A stretch of DNA of 64,000 nt, from assembly GCA_002946415.1 (NCBI GenBank), contig NJPS01000050.1:248001-312000 (forward strand), in the 5' to 3' direction. How positions within the stretch are numbered: the stretch's first letter is position 1; each line of letters opens with the position of its first letter. Made by a program: the position numbers and the translations under genes. This DNA is from Rutstroemia sp. NJR-2017a BVV2 (lineage: Eukaryota; Ascomycota; Leotiomycetes; Helotiales; Rutstroemiaceae). Below, piece after piece: positions 49,595 through 63,099 of the stretch. Under the pieces are notes generated by a model. That model did no database searches and was not told the origin of the DNA. It was given only the letters and a program-made list of their open reading frames with translations.

Positions 49595-50383
49595 TCAGGA
49601 TTTGGAATAAGCTTTTCCTAGATCCCTTTTCATATTCAGTTCTACTTCACCTGCAGTATGGGAGGAATGTGTCGATTCGATATTTTGGGAAAAGGTTGTA
49701 TCTCCTACAGATGTGGTCGTTGCAGTTTTGTCCAGATCAGCAGCTCCTGCAGCCTGGGCCATGCGAGCAACCTCAGCAGCCCGATTGAGGTCTTCTACCG
49801 CACTAGTCAGCTTATATCGCTCGCCGAGTAGGTTTTCAAGATTTCTCAAGCAAGTAGCCTGGTCAGGGCGGTCTTGAGGTGTAGTATTTATTGCTATATC
49901 CAAAACCTGGATACCATAGTTGAGATCATCTACCGAGTCGGTCTGCGCAAATCGTATACCGAGCCAGCTTCCAAGGCTATTTAACCAGTGAGCTCGATTA
50001 GAGTCGTCTCGAGGTTTAATATCTAATACTGTTCTTGCAGCCTCAATAGCACGGTCAAGCTCATGTAGCGAACCAGTCCGTTCGACTCGCCTCCCAAGCC
50101 AGTTTCTAACGTTGCTTAATAGACTAGATTGACCGGGATGGTCTTGAGAAATAACATCCACTACCATGCTCGCAACCTGGACAGCACGGTTCAGATCTGC
50201 TATTATTCCCTGTACCTTAAACCGATTACCGAGTCTGATCGCCAAGTTGCCCAACCATTCAGCCCGATTATGATGATCAGGCAGAATATTAGCTAGAGCC
50301 TCTTCGGTGACTTCTATAGCACGGTTGAGGTCGTCAATTGCCCTAACTATATGCCCACCTTCAAATAATGACCTTTTGGTCAA
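49595..50383 (-). pseudogene. TPR-repeat fragment lacking a start codon
   Basis: The open frame holds four and a half degenerate TPR units of about 44 residues built on DLNRAIEVA...HxNRAxxLxxLGxxLGxRF, the type often found with CHAT-protease or NB-ARC proteins in fungi. An in-frame TAA lies 9-11 bases before 50383 and there is no ATG until well inside the repeats, so the 5' end is missing or in an unseen exon. The frame stops at 49595 a few bases before the NB-ARC piece on the same strand, in another frame. On its right it meets nested palindromes within 25 bases. It appears to be a truncated gene fragment at a rearrangement point. Confidence 0.65.
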
Positions 50384-50405
50384 GTCCGATTAGTCAACCG
50401 CCGGT

Positions 50406-50487
50406 CCCATTCGTACTTCAGGTAATATTGACCAATGGGACGGTCCCATTCATCAATATTGATGGGTGGGACTGAAGTACTAATGGG
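50406..50487. repeat. Nested inverted repeats (palindromic element)
   Basis: Arms CCCATTCGTACTTCAG (50406-50421) and CTGAAGTACTAATGGG (50472-50487) are inverted copies differing at one of 16 bases. Inside lie a perfect 17-base palindrome, AATGGGACGGTCCCATT, and an imperfect 28-base one centred on CATCAATATTGATG. The whole could fold into a cruciform. It may be a small MITE, the scar of a transposon, or a fold-back that promoted inversion of the neighbouring TPR/NB-ARC DNA. Confidence 0.65.
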
Positions 50488-52517
50488 GCGGATCAGATCA
50501 GACAAACATACTTACGCCTCAGAAACTGTGCCTCACCGATCCCATGTCCCATCTTATCTGCAGGATCTTAGTTCCATGGTAAATATTTGATCTGGTAGAC
50601 AAGAATGGCGGCACAGTCATCTTGCGATATCGTGTACCCCTATATCCGCTTGTTTCTATAGGAACAATCAAATCGCAGCTTCTCCATTTATGACGTACTG
50701 TAACATTATTGCTGTAGGGCTGGGGCGCGATTCCTTCGACATCGTTAGCCTTAAATGATTGTGTGGCGTATCTACCTCGTCGCAAAATTTGCCTAGTTCC
50801 ATGAGGATACAACGTCAAAAATTTTGAGCGGATATATCTGTTGATAAGGTTACCACTAATAAACGATGTGAAGTGCGCTGCGGAGTAAAAGCTCCACTGC
50901 TGGCTCTAATATTTTGCGCTTGCAATAATTATGCTTATCCCCGCATCGGGAGATGCGGCGGACAGTGGACAAGTAAACAGGGCTCATTTGCGATGGAATA
51001 GAAAGTTTTATGTCGCAATGATAGCTACGCAAGCGGACAAGCAGTGTTAGCTTCGTCAGTCGTATGATTAAAGTAGGATGCGCATGCATATGGAGGTAAA
51101 CTTATAGGGCATACGCGCTAGAAGATGTCGAAACGCCAATTTGGCCGTTTCCACTCCTGAATCCTACAGCCTTGTAGCAGTAACTTCGTACGAGGTCACT
51201 GGGCCCAATTTCCCAAATAACGTGCTTACAACTAGATCCGGGCCGCACCATCGGGTTCAAGAGAGAACCTTTCTTCGAATTATAACCTTCTGTATAATAC
51301 AGCGGGCAGGCTCTAGCTGCCCACTCGCCCCCTGCTAACGAACTGTTGTAGATCCGATGATATACCGGCAGAGGGTGGATATGTACGAGTATGAAACATT
51401 GTTGTTGGGCCTATCGTGTTGATAGCAACACAAGTACTTAATCATTTTGTAAGATCAAGACCATGTTCGAACCAACCTTGACTGATATTATATTCGCAAA
51501 CACCGAGCACTTCGATTACTCTAGAAAGCCGCTTGTTTAGTTGTTTGATTTGTTTGATGATCTTTCTGCGCTATTTTCAAATAGATTCTCTATAAGTGAA
51601 GCAGTATAGATTCGTAATCCTCACGAAAAGGTTAAGATACCGGACTCTTTCAGTATTTCCACAACGAATATTGAAACTAGAAATTAAGATTTGAATCTGA
51701 ATTTAAAGTCGGTATTTGATTATATATTTCGAGACTCCCGGTTGGGATTCTTCGAACTTATACCAATAGCCAACTTGAGTAATAGCAATCATATATGTTT
51801 CCCGGATTTGATGTTTTGGAAGTTGTGACGATTCGACCGTAGGACAGATTTTGCGCCGTATATCCCGCAGTTTCGACTATGATTGCTCATCTAAATACGA
51901 GCGGTGACATCCAGCAATATGCAATCACCAAAACAGTTGACAGAAGGCATCCAATCAAGCGAATCTCACCCATCGGGGAGATCCCTGCTAGTGTGAGAGG
52001 TCAAACTGCTAGTGCGGATTGTTAGTCAGTGGGAGAGTACATATCACACTAAACATATATATTCTTCAAATCCAATTTGGAGGTACTTTGTCGGCAATCA
52101 AATCAATGTTGAGAACAATTTTGATACTCCAGTAGGTTAAGTTATATAGTATTGGAAACTTTTATTAAAAGCATAAGTCCTATATTAAATCTATTTCTCT
52201 CTAGTAACGAATGAAGATTTTGCCGGTGTAGTGGAAGCTCCTTTACTGTAGGCCTTCAGAGGAAGAAGTACTCCCATTGCAAGGAGACTCTTAATGTCGC
52301 ATTGTGATGGACTTTCTCACAAGGGTGTCAAGCCGCAAGCAGGTCATAATTATGGGTATAAAAACAGCTCCCGTCCCAGCTCTATGAATCGATAATTCTC
52401 TTCTCACCAATTTCTCCAAGAAGCTCTCTCTAAATTGTTCTGACGTCGAAGTTTCTCGTCTATTCCGGGAAGTCTTATATCTTTCACTTGCTCCCATTCA
52501 CTATTTCAATCTTGATT
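50488..52517. other. Intergenic, no recognisable gene
   Basis: These 2.0 kb show only short frames without motifs on either strand. Composition turns AT-rich around 51500-51800 and 52020-52200. The region upstream of 52518 contains the promoter of the next gene. Confidence 0.4.
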
Positions 52518-53293
52518 ATGTCGAGCATATCTAAGATCCCGCAACCGTCCAACGCAGCCGTGAAAGGCATTATGCTTTCTGAGTAAGTTATCTTGGTTTT
52601 GTATCTTTATGGTGTTCTTTTAGTTGTAACCTATCTTCTTATATTACCTTTTCACTTATTCCTCAAACCTTCGTATCTCATTCTCACCTCATTCTTTATC
52701 ACTTGTCCAGCTTTATAACTTAGTCTTTTCTCCCTCTTTAATACTTTATCATTCATTCATAGTACAGATACTATATTGTCAACAACAGACTAACCTTGAC
52801 CTTTCGATCGTATAGCTCGAGAAGCACTTCGCTATCTACCACCACCACCAAGCAATCCTCAGCTGCGACCAAGCATAGACTCTCGGCCGAGCGTATTCAA
52901 AGCTACCCCAGTGATTCATATTGTACTACACCCTATGCATCGCTCAACATACAATCGATTTCTGCTACAACTCCCAACTCCAGCCTAACCTATACCGCTG
53001 ATACTCCCCCATACAATACCTCCTCATCTGCCGCTACAATATATACAAACTACTCCGTCACCCATCCCGCCTGTCTTCAATCCACCACTTACACAACTCA
53101 GCCTGGCTCTACCTCCTCCGCTACACATCCTATCCACCCTTACCAGACTACCTCAATTGCCTCCACAGACCAGCCCAACTATACCCCTCCTCACCTGTCC
53201 ACCTACCCACCTTCCATCGTCCACGCTTTCAACAACATGCGTAGCAAACTTTACGACTTTGACGAGGCGTTCAATAACCACGACCAACATTAA
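52518..53293 (+). CDS. Small Ser/Thr/Tyr-rich protein, unknown function
   Basis: Two exons (52518-52582 and 52816-53293) join in frame to 180 residues. The first starts MSSISKIPQPSNAAVKGIM and the intron (233 bases, GTAAGT...TATAG) is long for this window. The middle is low complexity rich in Ser, Thr, Pro and Tyr (TYTTQPGSTSS, TPPYNTSSSAATIY). The C-terminus is different and possibly structured: VHAFNNMRSKLYDFDEAFNNHDQH. No signal peptide, membrane helix or known domain is visible. The matching splice phase and the non-repetitive ends suggest a real gene, but I do not recognise it. Confidence 0.55.
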
Positions 53294-53841
53294 ACTTCAT
53301 CATTATATAACCATACTGGCGGCGTATAAGAATAAATCATGCGAGCTTGTTCACTACCTCACATAAGGAGATAGAGTTAGGGAAAACGGAAGGACATAGG
53401 TTAAGATAAGAAAGGAAAGGTAAGGTATTAACGAGTGATGACTTTTCGGTTTGGAACTTGGAATGAGATGGATGGATGGATGGATGGATGAATTCTCGAT
53501 TACCCTTTATGAAATGAAGTAACGATTAACGAAACGACTCGACGATAGAGGAAAGTAGGGCTCTGCACTTAGAGAGAAATAATAAAAGGTTTACTTTCAC
53601 ACATCATGACATTTGGTACCACCGTTCAACGCGACTCGAACAGTGATGTACTTTCATGTTACATGGCATCCATGACCGTTGCTGTGCACTTACTGCAGTA
53701 GTTGAAAGCCAGATTAGTATTAGCGCCTGATGCTTCGCATGTGGTTGCATCGTGGGGAGACGGGATATCACGTGAGGATCAATGGTATAGGCCTATTTCC
53801 TTAGGGACATCGAGAGCGCCGCGCCACAATGGGCCGCAAGC
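53294..53841. other. Intergenic with a short (ATGG)n microsatellite
   Basis: A tandem (atgg)n run of about six units lies at 53467-53491 downstream of the Ser/Thr-rich gene. The rest is non-coding. Confidence 0.5.
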
Positions 53842-54229
53842 CTAAGAGAGATCATCGGCGCCCTCATGGGCCAGGGCATAATACATATCCCCAAAGAGCA
53901 CCCCACGCGGAATGAAGACCCTTGCGTACTCTAGCAGAAGATATGCCATATTGTGGGAGACAAGACCATAAAGGACATATAATCTACTACCACCGGCTTC
54001 GCGATTATGGCGCATACGCCGGCACAGGCTGCCTTAATTATAACACGCAACCAGGACATTGCCACGACCATCGGCTCGGCTATAATTGAACGACAAGAGA
54101 AATGGGATGGGCCGTGGGCCCAGTAACCAAAACACTCCGCACGCTCGACAACCTCGTCGATCCAGTTGCAGGCGGCCTACTACTGATAGAGCACCAACAT
54201 TATTCCGACGGCACAGTCTATCGGCAGTA
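53842..54229 (+). mobile_element. Relic of a Tad-like LINE retrotransposon ORF1
   Basis: One frame from 53842 to 54126, interrupted by stops at three points, reads through a segment resembling the ORF1 (gag-like) protein of fungal Tad-type LINEs: TTTGFAIMAHTPAQAALII, then IGSAIIERQEKWDGPW. After a shift of frame it continues as TKTLRTLDNLVDP, also typical. The visible stops are TAG and TAA, which C-to-T change of CAG/CAA/CGA codons could produce. No reverse transcriptase part is present. GC content is higher than the flanks. Confidence 0.5.
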
Positions 54230-55140
54230 ACAACTTCTTGCAGTTAGTATTGATGGGCATGATAGACACCGCACCTGGCTGACGTAAACTCACGGGCCCT
54301 AGAAGTATCGGGGAATTCGAGAGCGACTATGCACTGTGAAAAGTTTGTCATGCTGTGTTTGTGTACCGACCAGAAAGCGTAGGGCAGACGGCAGACGACC
54401 TCAGAATTGCTCATAAAAGCTCATTATCGGTAACCCCGTCAAGCGTCTCAAATCGTCGTCATTCACCGCTTATCGTTCCAAGGAAGGGAAGGTCGGAAGC
54501 TCTCACGTGACACAAAATCGTCCTAACCCAGAAATGATTAGTGGCCGGCATCGCAATGCGCGCGAGGGCTCTTTCCCAGCTCTATCTAGCTCTTCCCCTC
54601 ATAACGCCTGTGAAAATTTGGAGATTGAGGCAACCAGGCAGCCAATCAGGCACGCTTTTTGTGAAAATCCTTGATATCGGCATCGGCAGAACATTTGTGC
54701 TGCATATCCCCAGTGCCCCACACTGGAAGTCCATGTCCATCCTCACCAAAGACATCAGAGTCATAGTCGAGATTTTTTTCTTTCCTTTTTCTGTTACTCA
54801 CTCATACTTATACTCTCTACTCTGCTCTTCCATATAAATTCACCCATCTTCCTCTTCCCAACCATTGACTTGAGTAACATCAATTCAATCCACCTCACTG
54901 CTCTATCCCTTCATCTCCACCTTCAAAGAATTAAGAATTCGAGTTTCAGTACGGTAAATAGAAATCCTGCGTCTCTCAATTCCTAATTCTTTCACCTCCA
55001 ACTACCTCCCTCCCACAACCACAATCACATCTACCAACCACCAACTTCAATTATCACAACTACGACAGCGACCACCCCATCAATCCATCTGCACCCAGTT
55101 CTACGAGATCTTCGATATCAATTCAATCATCTAACTCAAA
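54230..55140. promoter_or_regulatory. Promoter and leader of the homocitrate synthase gene
   Basis: A TATA-like TATAAA stands at 54833-54838, about 300 bases before the start codon, followed by a strongly C/T/A-rich leader from about 54840 to 55140 as is usual for highly expressed fungal genes. Upstream of that no gene is seen. Use of the TATA box is inferred from position only. Confidence 0.4.
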
Positions 55141-56892
<1,752 letters not shown>

Positions 56893-58548
56893 AAATGTGC
56901 AGTTTCATCTTCTGCTAGCTTCGGAGTGTGACAATCACTGTCTTGGTGGTAGAGTGGGAAAAGTTTACTATCTAAAAAGTGGCTTTGGCAAACTTCTGCT
57001 ATCTTTTCTTTTTTCCTTGAGCCATTTCATCTTCACAGGAGGGCGTCTTTTGCTTATACTGAGCAGGGATAAAAAGTATATTGGAGAGAGTATGTACATA
57101 GACATGGATTTCAACAAAAAAAGTTGATGATGATGGTATGAGGGTTGATAGGGAAGGAATGGCTGGTAGACTCAAAAGGGGAGGCTAGCTGAAAAGCATT
57201 AAAATCACAAAATTCAAAGTTATGATCATAGTTCTTTATTGTCTGGCTATGTCGGCGGTTTGAGGGGCTATGCTATGTTATGCCTACTGTCTACTGGTAT
57301 CAAACGCCATCCATACAGCGACTAACTAACTAATGGATGTATACTGTCCATATTTCCACCAGCTCTATCTCCTATCCCTTCACCACATGTATATATAACC
57401 TCAAAACCTACATCCCTCTATCCGTTTCATCTGTCTATTCTATCCATCCATTCATCCCTATCTACCCCTAGCCTGAGCGATTCACTATAGCTATCCCTCT
57501 TATCCATCCCTCCGATTCCTCCGTTATACACCCCTCCTATCCGTCCATCCCATCCCGCCTATTCCATCCTATTCATATACTCGTCCACTTCTTCTATCCA
57601 TCCATCCATAATCCATCCATCCATCCATCATACCCCCTTCCTTCCTATGCCTCCACTGCATCCGCCTCGCCTCTCCTGTGGCATATCCACCAACACCGTC
57701 GTCCAGATCCCAGATCCCAGATTCCAGATCCGGTTCCGTGCTCTGTATTCGCATTCCACATCACGTACTGTACTTATTTCACTTCGCTTCGCTTCGCTGC
57801 CGTGCCGTGCCGCTCCATCCTATCCCATCCCATCTATCCCGCAGATCCCTCTCCCCGGCTTCACTTGGTTTCTTCATATCATATCATACCAGTCAATCAT
57901 CTCATCGCATCGTATCGCATCATACCGCTGGCACACCTTATACGCATGTCAAGCTCGGATAATTCCTCGCGCTTAATAGGCATCCGAAGATATATATTCT
58001 ATTTGCACCGCACTCTCTGCAAAACCCAGCATAATATTCCACAGCACTGCATAGCGCTGCAGAGCATAGTATTTAACTGCACCGAATTCCCCTGTATAGC
58101 AATTCAGTCCATTTACTGCACGGTATCCCATTGTACAGCAATCCATTCCATTCCAATCATTGGCAGCACAGCAATGCATAGCCTAGCACTGCACGCACAG
58201 CATTGCCTTATCCTCTCTCCATATCCTCCCTATCTGTCCATTCCATTCGATTCCATCCGTCCCGTCCTTGCTGTGCATCCATCCATATTCATCGCGTGAT
58301 AGTAGTAGCGGTATCTTTAAATGCATGTCCCTCACCCAACTTCGATCGTAATCTTGATCTATTTCATCCATCCATTCAAACCATCCACCGAACGCCGAAT
58401 CCCATTGCATCCCGTCCCATCCCATATATACCACAACTACACTACACCCGCGGTATCAACATAAGCTTTCTCATTCCTAGCCCAAGCATTTCCCATTCCC
58501 CCAATCAGTAACCCCCACCCCTCATACATCCCCCTCAACCATCCCCCC
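56893..58548. repeat. Intergenic with CCAT-type microsatellites and imperfect short repeats
   Basis: The first 250 bases are the 3' flank of homocitrate synthase. From about 57420 to 58440 the + strand is C/T/A-rich and full of imperfect (ccat)n, (tcgcat)n and (cttcg)n units, with the cleanest (ccat)n run at 57596-57630. A block of tandem-like cagcactgcatag-type words lies at about 58030-58210. Open frames here are translations of these repeats and are not supported. The 3' untranslated region of the bHLH gene probably lies at the right edge. Confidence 0.55.
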
Positions 58549-60084
58549 TCAACCCCCCCTCACCTCCCCAATCTTCCCCCTCAACACCTCATTCCCCCTC
58601 AACAACTCCTCCAACCAATCCGCCGCCATAACCAACACCGCACTCTTACTAAACCCGCCCCCTCTCAGCCCGGGCACCAACTCCCCCAAATCCTCAAACC
58701 CCTCCCTGATCAGCGTCCGCCGCTTCTGCTCGCTCTTGATATGATTTTCCCGCTTCTGATCCTCTGTTAGATTCTCCCTCGTCGCTTTCTGCGCCGCCGC
58801 CGCTGTCGTCGATTTGCGCCGCTTGTGGCCGCTTCCTCCTCCTCCATTACTAGGGCCGGATGCTGCTGCTGCTAAGGGGGAGTCGGTTTTGCTTTGGGAT
58901 TTGCGTTTGCGTCGTCCGTCGGGCTTAGTTTGTGCAGCGCTTTCATCGTCCTCCTCGGCGGTTTCTTCCGAGAATTTACTCTTCCGCCGTTTGCGCGGCG
59001 GTTCGTGTGGTTCTTCTTTCACGATTGTAGAGCTCCGTCGCGATTGCACGATCGGTACGGTTCTTGTGATCGTGGGACTCGAGGGTTGTGTGTTATCTGC
59101 GCTGGAGGATTCTGTAAGTGCCGCGCCGATGAATGCATCGAGGGCTTGTATCCGTGACCGTTCGGATTCTTCGAGCTTTGCGGCATTCGGGGGTGGGATG
59201 AAGCCCTGAGGTGAGCCGAAGCCGGAATCAGAGCCCCACCGTATGTCGACTTTTTGAGGGACGGGTTTCGGTCGCATCATGCGTTCGGGGGCGGCGTGGT
59301 TTGGGCCAAACATCATCTCGGTGTAGAGTGTATCTCGCATGAAATTATCTCGCGGTCGGTCGAGCGTGGGTGCGGAGGGAGGGTAGTGTGATATCGATTG
59401 TGGTCTTATGTGGTTGTGAATATTGGTAGCATGGGTCGGTGATGTTAAATCATGATTCCCAAATAATGCTTCGCTGCCCAAGCTATGTGATCTCGCATTC
59501 GCTCCGTTTTGTAAAACCGACGCAGCAGCCATCACGTCTGCGGAAGCTATAGGAGGAGCTGCGGGAGCTGGAGGGGGCGGGGCGCTCATGTTTGAAGGCC
59601 CGCTCATGTTTGAAGGCCCGCTCATGTTTGAGTGTGGATGTAAATGCATGTCTGCGAAAGACATTCTCGATAGCTCGTTCGAAGGACCAGCATGCTGAGA
59701 TTGTTGACCAAATGTTACAGAGGTTCCCATAAATGCCGGAGGTAATTCCTCCCATCCCATGCCCGGTTGTCCGCCGTCATGATTATTGGGAGCAAAGAAG
59801 TCGAAATTGAAGTGGTCGGAGCTTACTCCTTCGAAAAAGTTTTCGAGAAATTTAGATTCGCTGTCGTCGAGCAGAGACGGTCCTGGCGCAGGAGCTGTGG
59901 GAGAAGGGATTCGAAAGGTCGAGTTTGCGTCAAACGCATCTTGGATCATGAGGTTAGTACTTGTAGAACGAACTGCAGGGCGATTATGGTGGGTGGGTTG
60001 GACGGCAGAATACTCACAGCCAAATGGCATATCGAGGTTCGGTGGCTTCGACGAACCCATACTGGAACGCTGAACCACGAGCAT
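58549..60084 (-). CDS. bHLH transcription factor
   Basis: The frame encodes 511 residues if read through. A 45-base GTGAGT...TGCAG stretch at 60017-59973 contains no stop and is a multiple of three, so it is probably a tiny intron, giving about 496 residues. The C-terminal 70 residues form the bHLH: basic region NHIKSEQKRR, with His, Glu and Arg in the positions that read E-box DNA, helix 1 EGFEDLGELVPGL and helix 2 SKSAVLVMAADWLEELL. A central segment is Lys/Arg-rich (PRKRRKSKF), a likely nuclear signal. An 18-base coding repeat (NMSGPS three times) lies at about 59585-59640. Two possible starts are 60084 and 60060 (MGSSKPPNL); the second looks more like the family. Target genes are unknown. 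Confidence 0.88.
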   Translation of the reverse strand: MLVVQRSSMGSSKPPNLDMPFGCEYSAVQPTHHNRPAVRSTSTNLMIQDAFDANSTFRIPSPTAPAPGPSLLDDSESKFLENFFEGVSSDHFNFDFFAPNNHDGGQPGMGWEELPPAFMGTSVTFGQQSQHAGPSNELSRMSFADMHLHPHSNMSGPSNMSGPSNMSAPPPPAPAAPPIASADVMAAASVLQNGANARSHSLGSEALFGNHDLTSPTHATNIHNHIRPQSISHYPPSAPTLDRPRDNFMRDTLYTEMMFGPNHAAPERMMRPKPVPQKVDIRWGSDSGFGSPQGFIPPPNAAKLEESERSRIQALDAFIGAALTESSSADNTQPSSPTITRTVPIVQSRRSSTIVKEEPHEPPRKRRKSKFSEETAEEDDESAAQTKPDGRRKRKSQSKTDSPLAAAASGPSNGGGGSGHKRRKSTTAAAAQKATRENLTEDQKRENHIKSEQKRRTLIREGFEDLGELVPGLRGGGFSKSAVLVMAADWLEELLRGNEVLRGKIGEVRGG

Positions 60085-63000
60085 GAGTGCCGAAGAATTT
60101 ATTCAGGAAATACGTGTGTAAAGATTGCGTAGAACCATTCATTATCTTGAGGTTCAGCGTAAATAGATAGCTGTGTGACTGTGTGGTCAAGGTTACTCGG
60201 CACGAGGTGAGCACTCGTGAGGACCTCGTAATGGCATGTAAGAAGCTTGGGTCAACTTTGGGTTAGATAAAGAAATGTTGATATTTCGCGCAAACGCAAA
60301 ACAAAATTGATCACAACGATGCTTGCGGGACGAGTAACATTCCTGTTGAAGCTTCTTAATCTTCCAAGACTTCCAATACTTCAAACATATCGACGTCTCC
60401 TGCAAATGGTCGTAATGGAGGGTTGTTGAGAAGCTGTGCAGATATGGCGTTGCTAAAGTGAGGCAGAGTGTGTGAGGTCCAGTGGTTCGTTTGTGTAGGT
60501 AATGGTGGGGAGGGCTCGGAAGTCTAGGCTTTTTGGTGGAGGCTGTCTTAGCGGAGGGAAAGGCCAATGCTCCTTTTGAATTTTTGGATTTGATAAAGCT
60601 TTGCGTGAGGAACAGATGTTGAGCAAATGTGTAAATTGAGTGAGATTCTCCAATATTCTCGTTCTCTTGTAATTGTTTACTTCGCATGCGTAGATGTCGT
60701 ATTGTGGAAAGGGTTGATTTGTATGTTTGCATGCACTCGAGATGTATTGGTTGACGAAAAGGTGCACCAGAGTTGGATCTGCAGTAGCTCTGGTAATTGC
60801 CCTAGGCAAGGTACGGCGGCATTAGTTTCTGTGTGGGAGGACTGTATGGTGGGCAGTTGGTGGGCCGTTGGTGGGTAGTTGGAGGGTAGTTGGTGGGTAG
60901 TATCTGCTGGTATGGTGGTATGGTGCAAGCCGGTAGTCTTTCAATGCAAGCTGTGTATCGACAATCGGCCCTCAGCCATCGACCACCGCCAATGGAAATA
61001 GGGACAGTGTCTGGATTTAATGGTACTGGCTGCCGTTGGCCGGCGTTTTCCGTCTATCTGCCTCGAGGATATAAAAGGCGACCCGTATCCGGATGAGTTC
61101 CGGCTTTCAATATGGATGTGGATGTGGATGTGGATGTGGATATGGTTGAGAAGGCGATGCGATGTGGTATTGCACAGGATGAGAGTCTTGGACAAGGCCG
61201 CAGGGATATATATGATGTATAGGATGTTGGGAGACGAATTCAATCAAAGAATCCTGTGCAACCTACGTACCATCTATTGTATTCATCAATTGACTGAATG
61301 AGTAAGAGTATGGCCCTTTGTTGTTGACTCGACTCTAGTGAAAAGTAGCAACCTTAACTTAGCAGCAATAGCTATGGTGGTACAGTCCTTTCGTAGTTGA
61401 TTCTGTCATTAGACCAGGCAAAGAAATTTAAGAAATTCACATGTGAAAATGTTGGTCTGTTTCGTCCGTGCAGGTGACTTCTTATACTCCTCATCTCTCA
61501 TCCTTGTCACCATTTTTCTCCTCTGCATTAACACCACGGCAAGAACCGCTAGAACCGCTACGACAAAGGAAGAGTTCGGGAAGAAAAGGGAAAGGAAAGG
61601 TCAATCCAGCAGGGTACGGGGTGGAATCGACTGTAGGGAATTGACAACCGAGAACCGACAACGAGGGATTGGAATGAGGGGATAGAGCGCACGGGAAGTA
61701 TAGATGATGCTAGGTTGATGGCCGAGGTTCCCAAAGCTTAATCCATGAGGGTTGAAAGCGTATACTGTATACTGTATACTATATACTATTACCAGATGTC
61801 ATGCCATGTTCCAGTTGAGGGGGAGTAAACGAGTCTATTACTCTCCGCTATTCACTATCCCCTCCCCTATCCCCTATTCCCTCAAATATGTTCTTTGCGC
61901 CAGAGACACTGATCACGAGACCTTCACAAGCCGTCCCAGACCTTCTAACCTACTAGATACAACTTCAGATTCCATTCGTCGTTGGGACTCCTACCATGAT
62001 AACATCCACTCCACTCCCTTCCCTTCAACACCCACGTCTGCTTCAATCACCGGTCGAATGACGGAGACATAGAAGAAACATACTCCGACCTCATCTTACG
62101 CCCGTATCATCGTACCTGCATCATTGACCCCTCACCCGGCATCACCCTACTGCCCGGTGCCACGAGCACACTCATCCCATGAAGTGTTGCGAAGTTTCGA
62201 AGGATCTTCACATATCGACTCGAACATCCTTCGCTTTGTCCCACAAACCTTTTCCGGCCCAGTCTAGTTCTATGAACTGAGCCATTTCATTCCAAGGGTT
62301 TACGGCCATTAATTTCGGCATAACCCATAAGGCTTTCTTCATGGGCTTTCTTTTTACTTGAGAGATTCAAGCTGCCGCATTCGAATATCGTATCACCCCA
62401 CGCTCTTCGGTACTCATCCGTTTACCGATCGTGCATCCTCCGTTCCCTCTTCTGCGGTGGAACGACGGAGCGGAGACCACCCTCCTATCAATCTTGCGCA
62501 TCTAAACGGCGAGAAGCTCAACCACCCCATCTCATTACCAACAACTCGATTCTTTGCTTGCATCACTCAAGGGTCCTGCTCAACTTAAAGCCATCCTTCA
62601 ATTTGACAAACACGGACCGATTCAACTTCTGTCCTCCCGGAAGTCTTACTTCTCCAGGAAAACTCCACATTTGCTCCAAATCCTCATTCCGGGGTAAATT
62701 CCCGAAAGAGTTATGACCTTACAGTCTATCCGTCGCAACAACCCTGCGTACCGAGTCAACGCCGAGGTTTAAATTGTTTTCTACTACGGACGCACAAGTT
62801 TCTTAAACAGGTACGTTGCACCAAACCAAATCCCTTTGCATTACCGATTCAACCGAGGGAGGGCGCGATTGATGCGGCACGATGCTACATGCTGTACTTG
62901 GTGCTGTATGATGCTAGCAAGCCCTTCTTCTCTTGACAAGGCTATGCATGTTATGTCATCTGTGTTGTACGGCATTGGACGAATGATATCAATTCGCTTT

Positions 63001-63099
63001 CTACCCAGTCCCCCCTTGGAGAGAACCACAGCTGATGACCAGTTTCACGTAGTACAGAGCAAGGCGTTATATCCGCAACATTGCAGCACAAAGAATGCG
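60085..63099. promoter_or_regulatory. Long divergent upstream region (3.0 kb)
   Basis: This region lies between the divergent bHLH and TMEM135-like genes. It holds no gene I can support. A (gtggat)n microsatellite lies at 61112-61143 and (tatact)n at about 61762-61788. A minus-strand open frame at 60193-60732 and others are compositional. Such long upstream DNA is common for fungal regulators and may hold a leader with small upstream frames. Confidence 0.4.

Noticed and set aside
57569..58511. Several plus and minus frames between homocitrate synthase and the bHLH gene
   Set aside because: They are translations of imperfect CCAT, CTTCG and TCGCAT repeats.
60193..60732. Minus-strand frame of 179 codons upstream of the bHLH gene
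   Set aside because: It has no domain and is compositionally like a leader; kept only as part of the upstream region.
62836..63099. N-terminal extension of the TMEM135-like gene
   Set aside because: The frame is open but the extra 88 residues do not resemble the family, and the ATG at 63100 gives the expected start.
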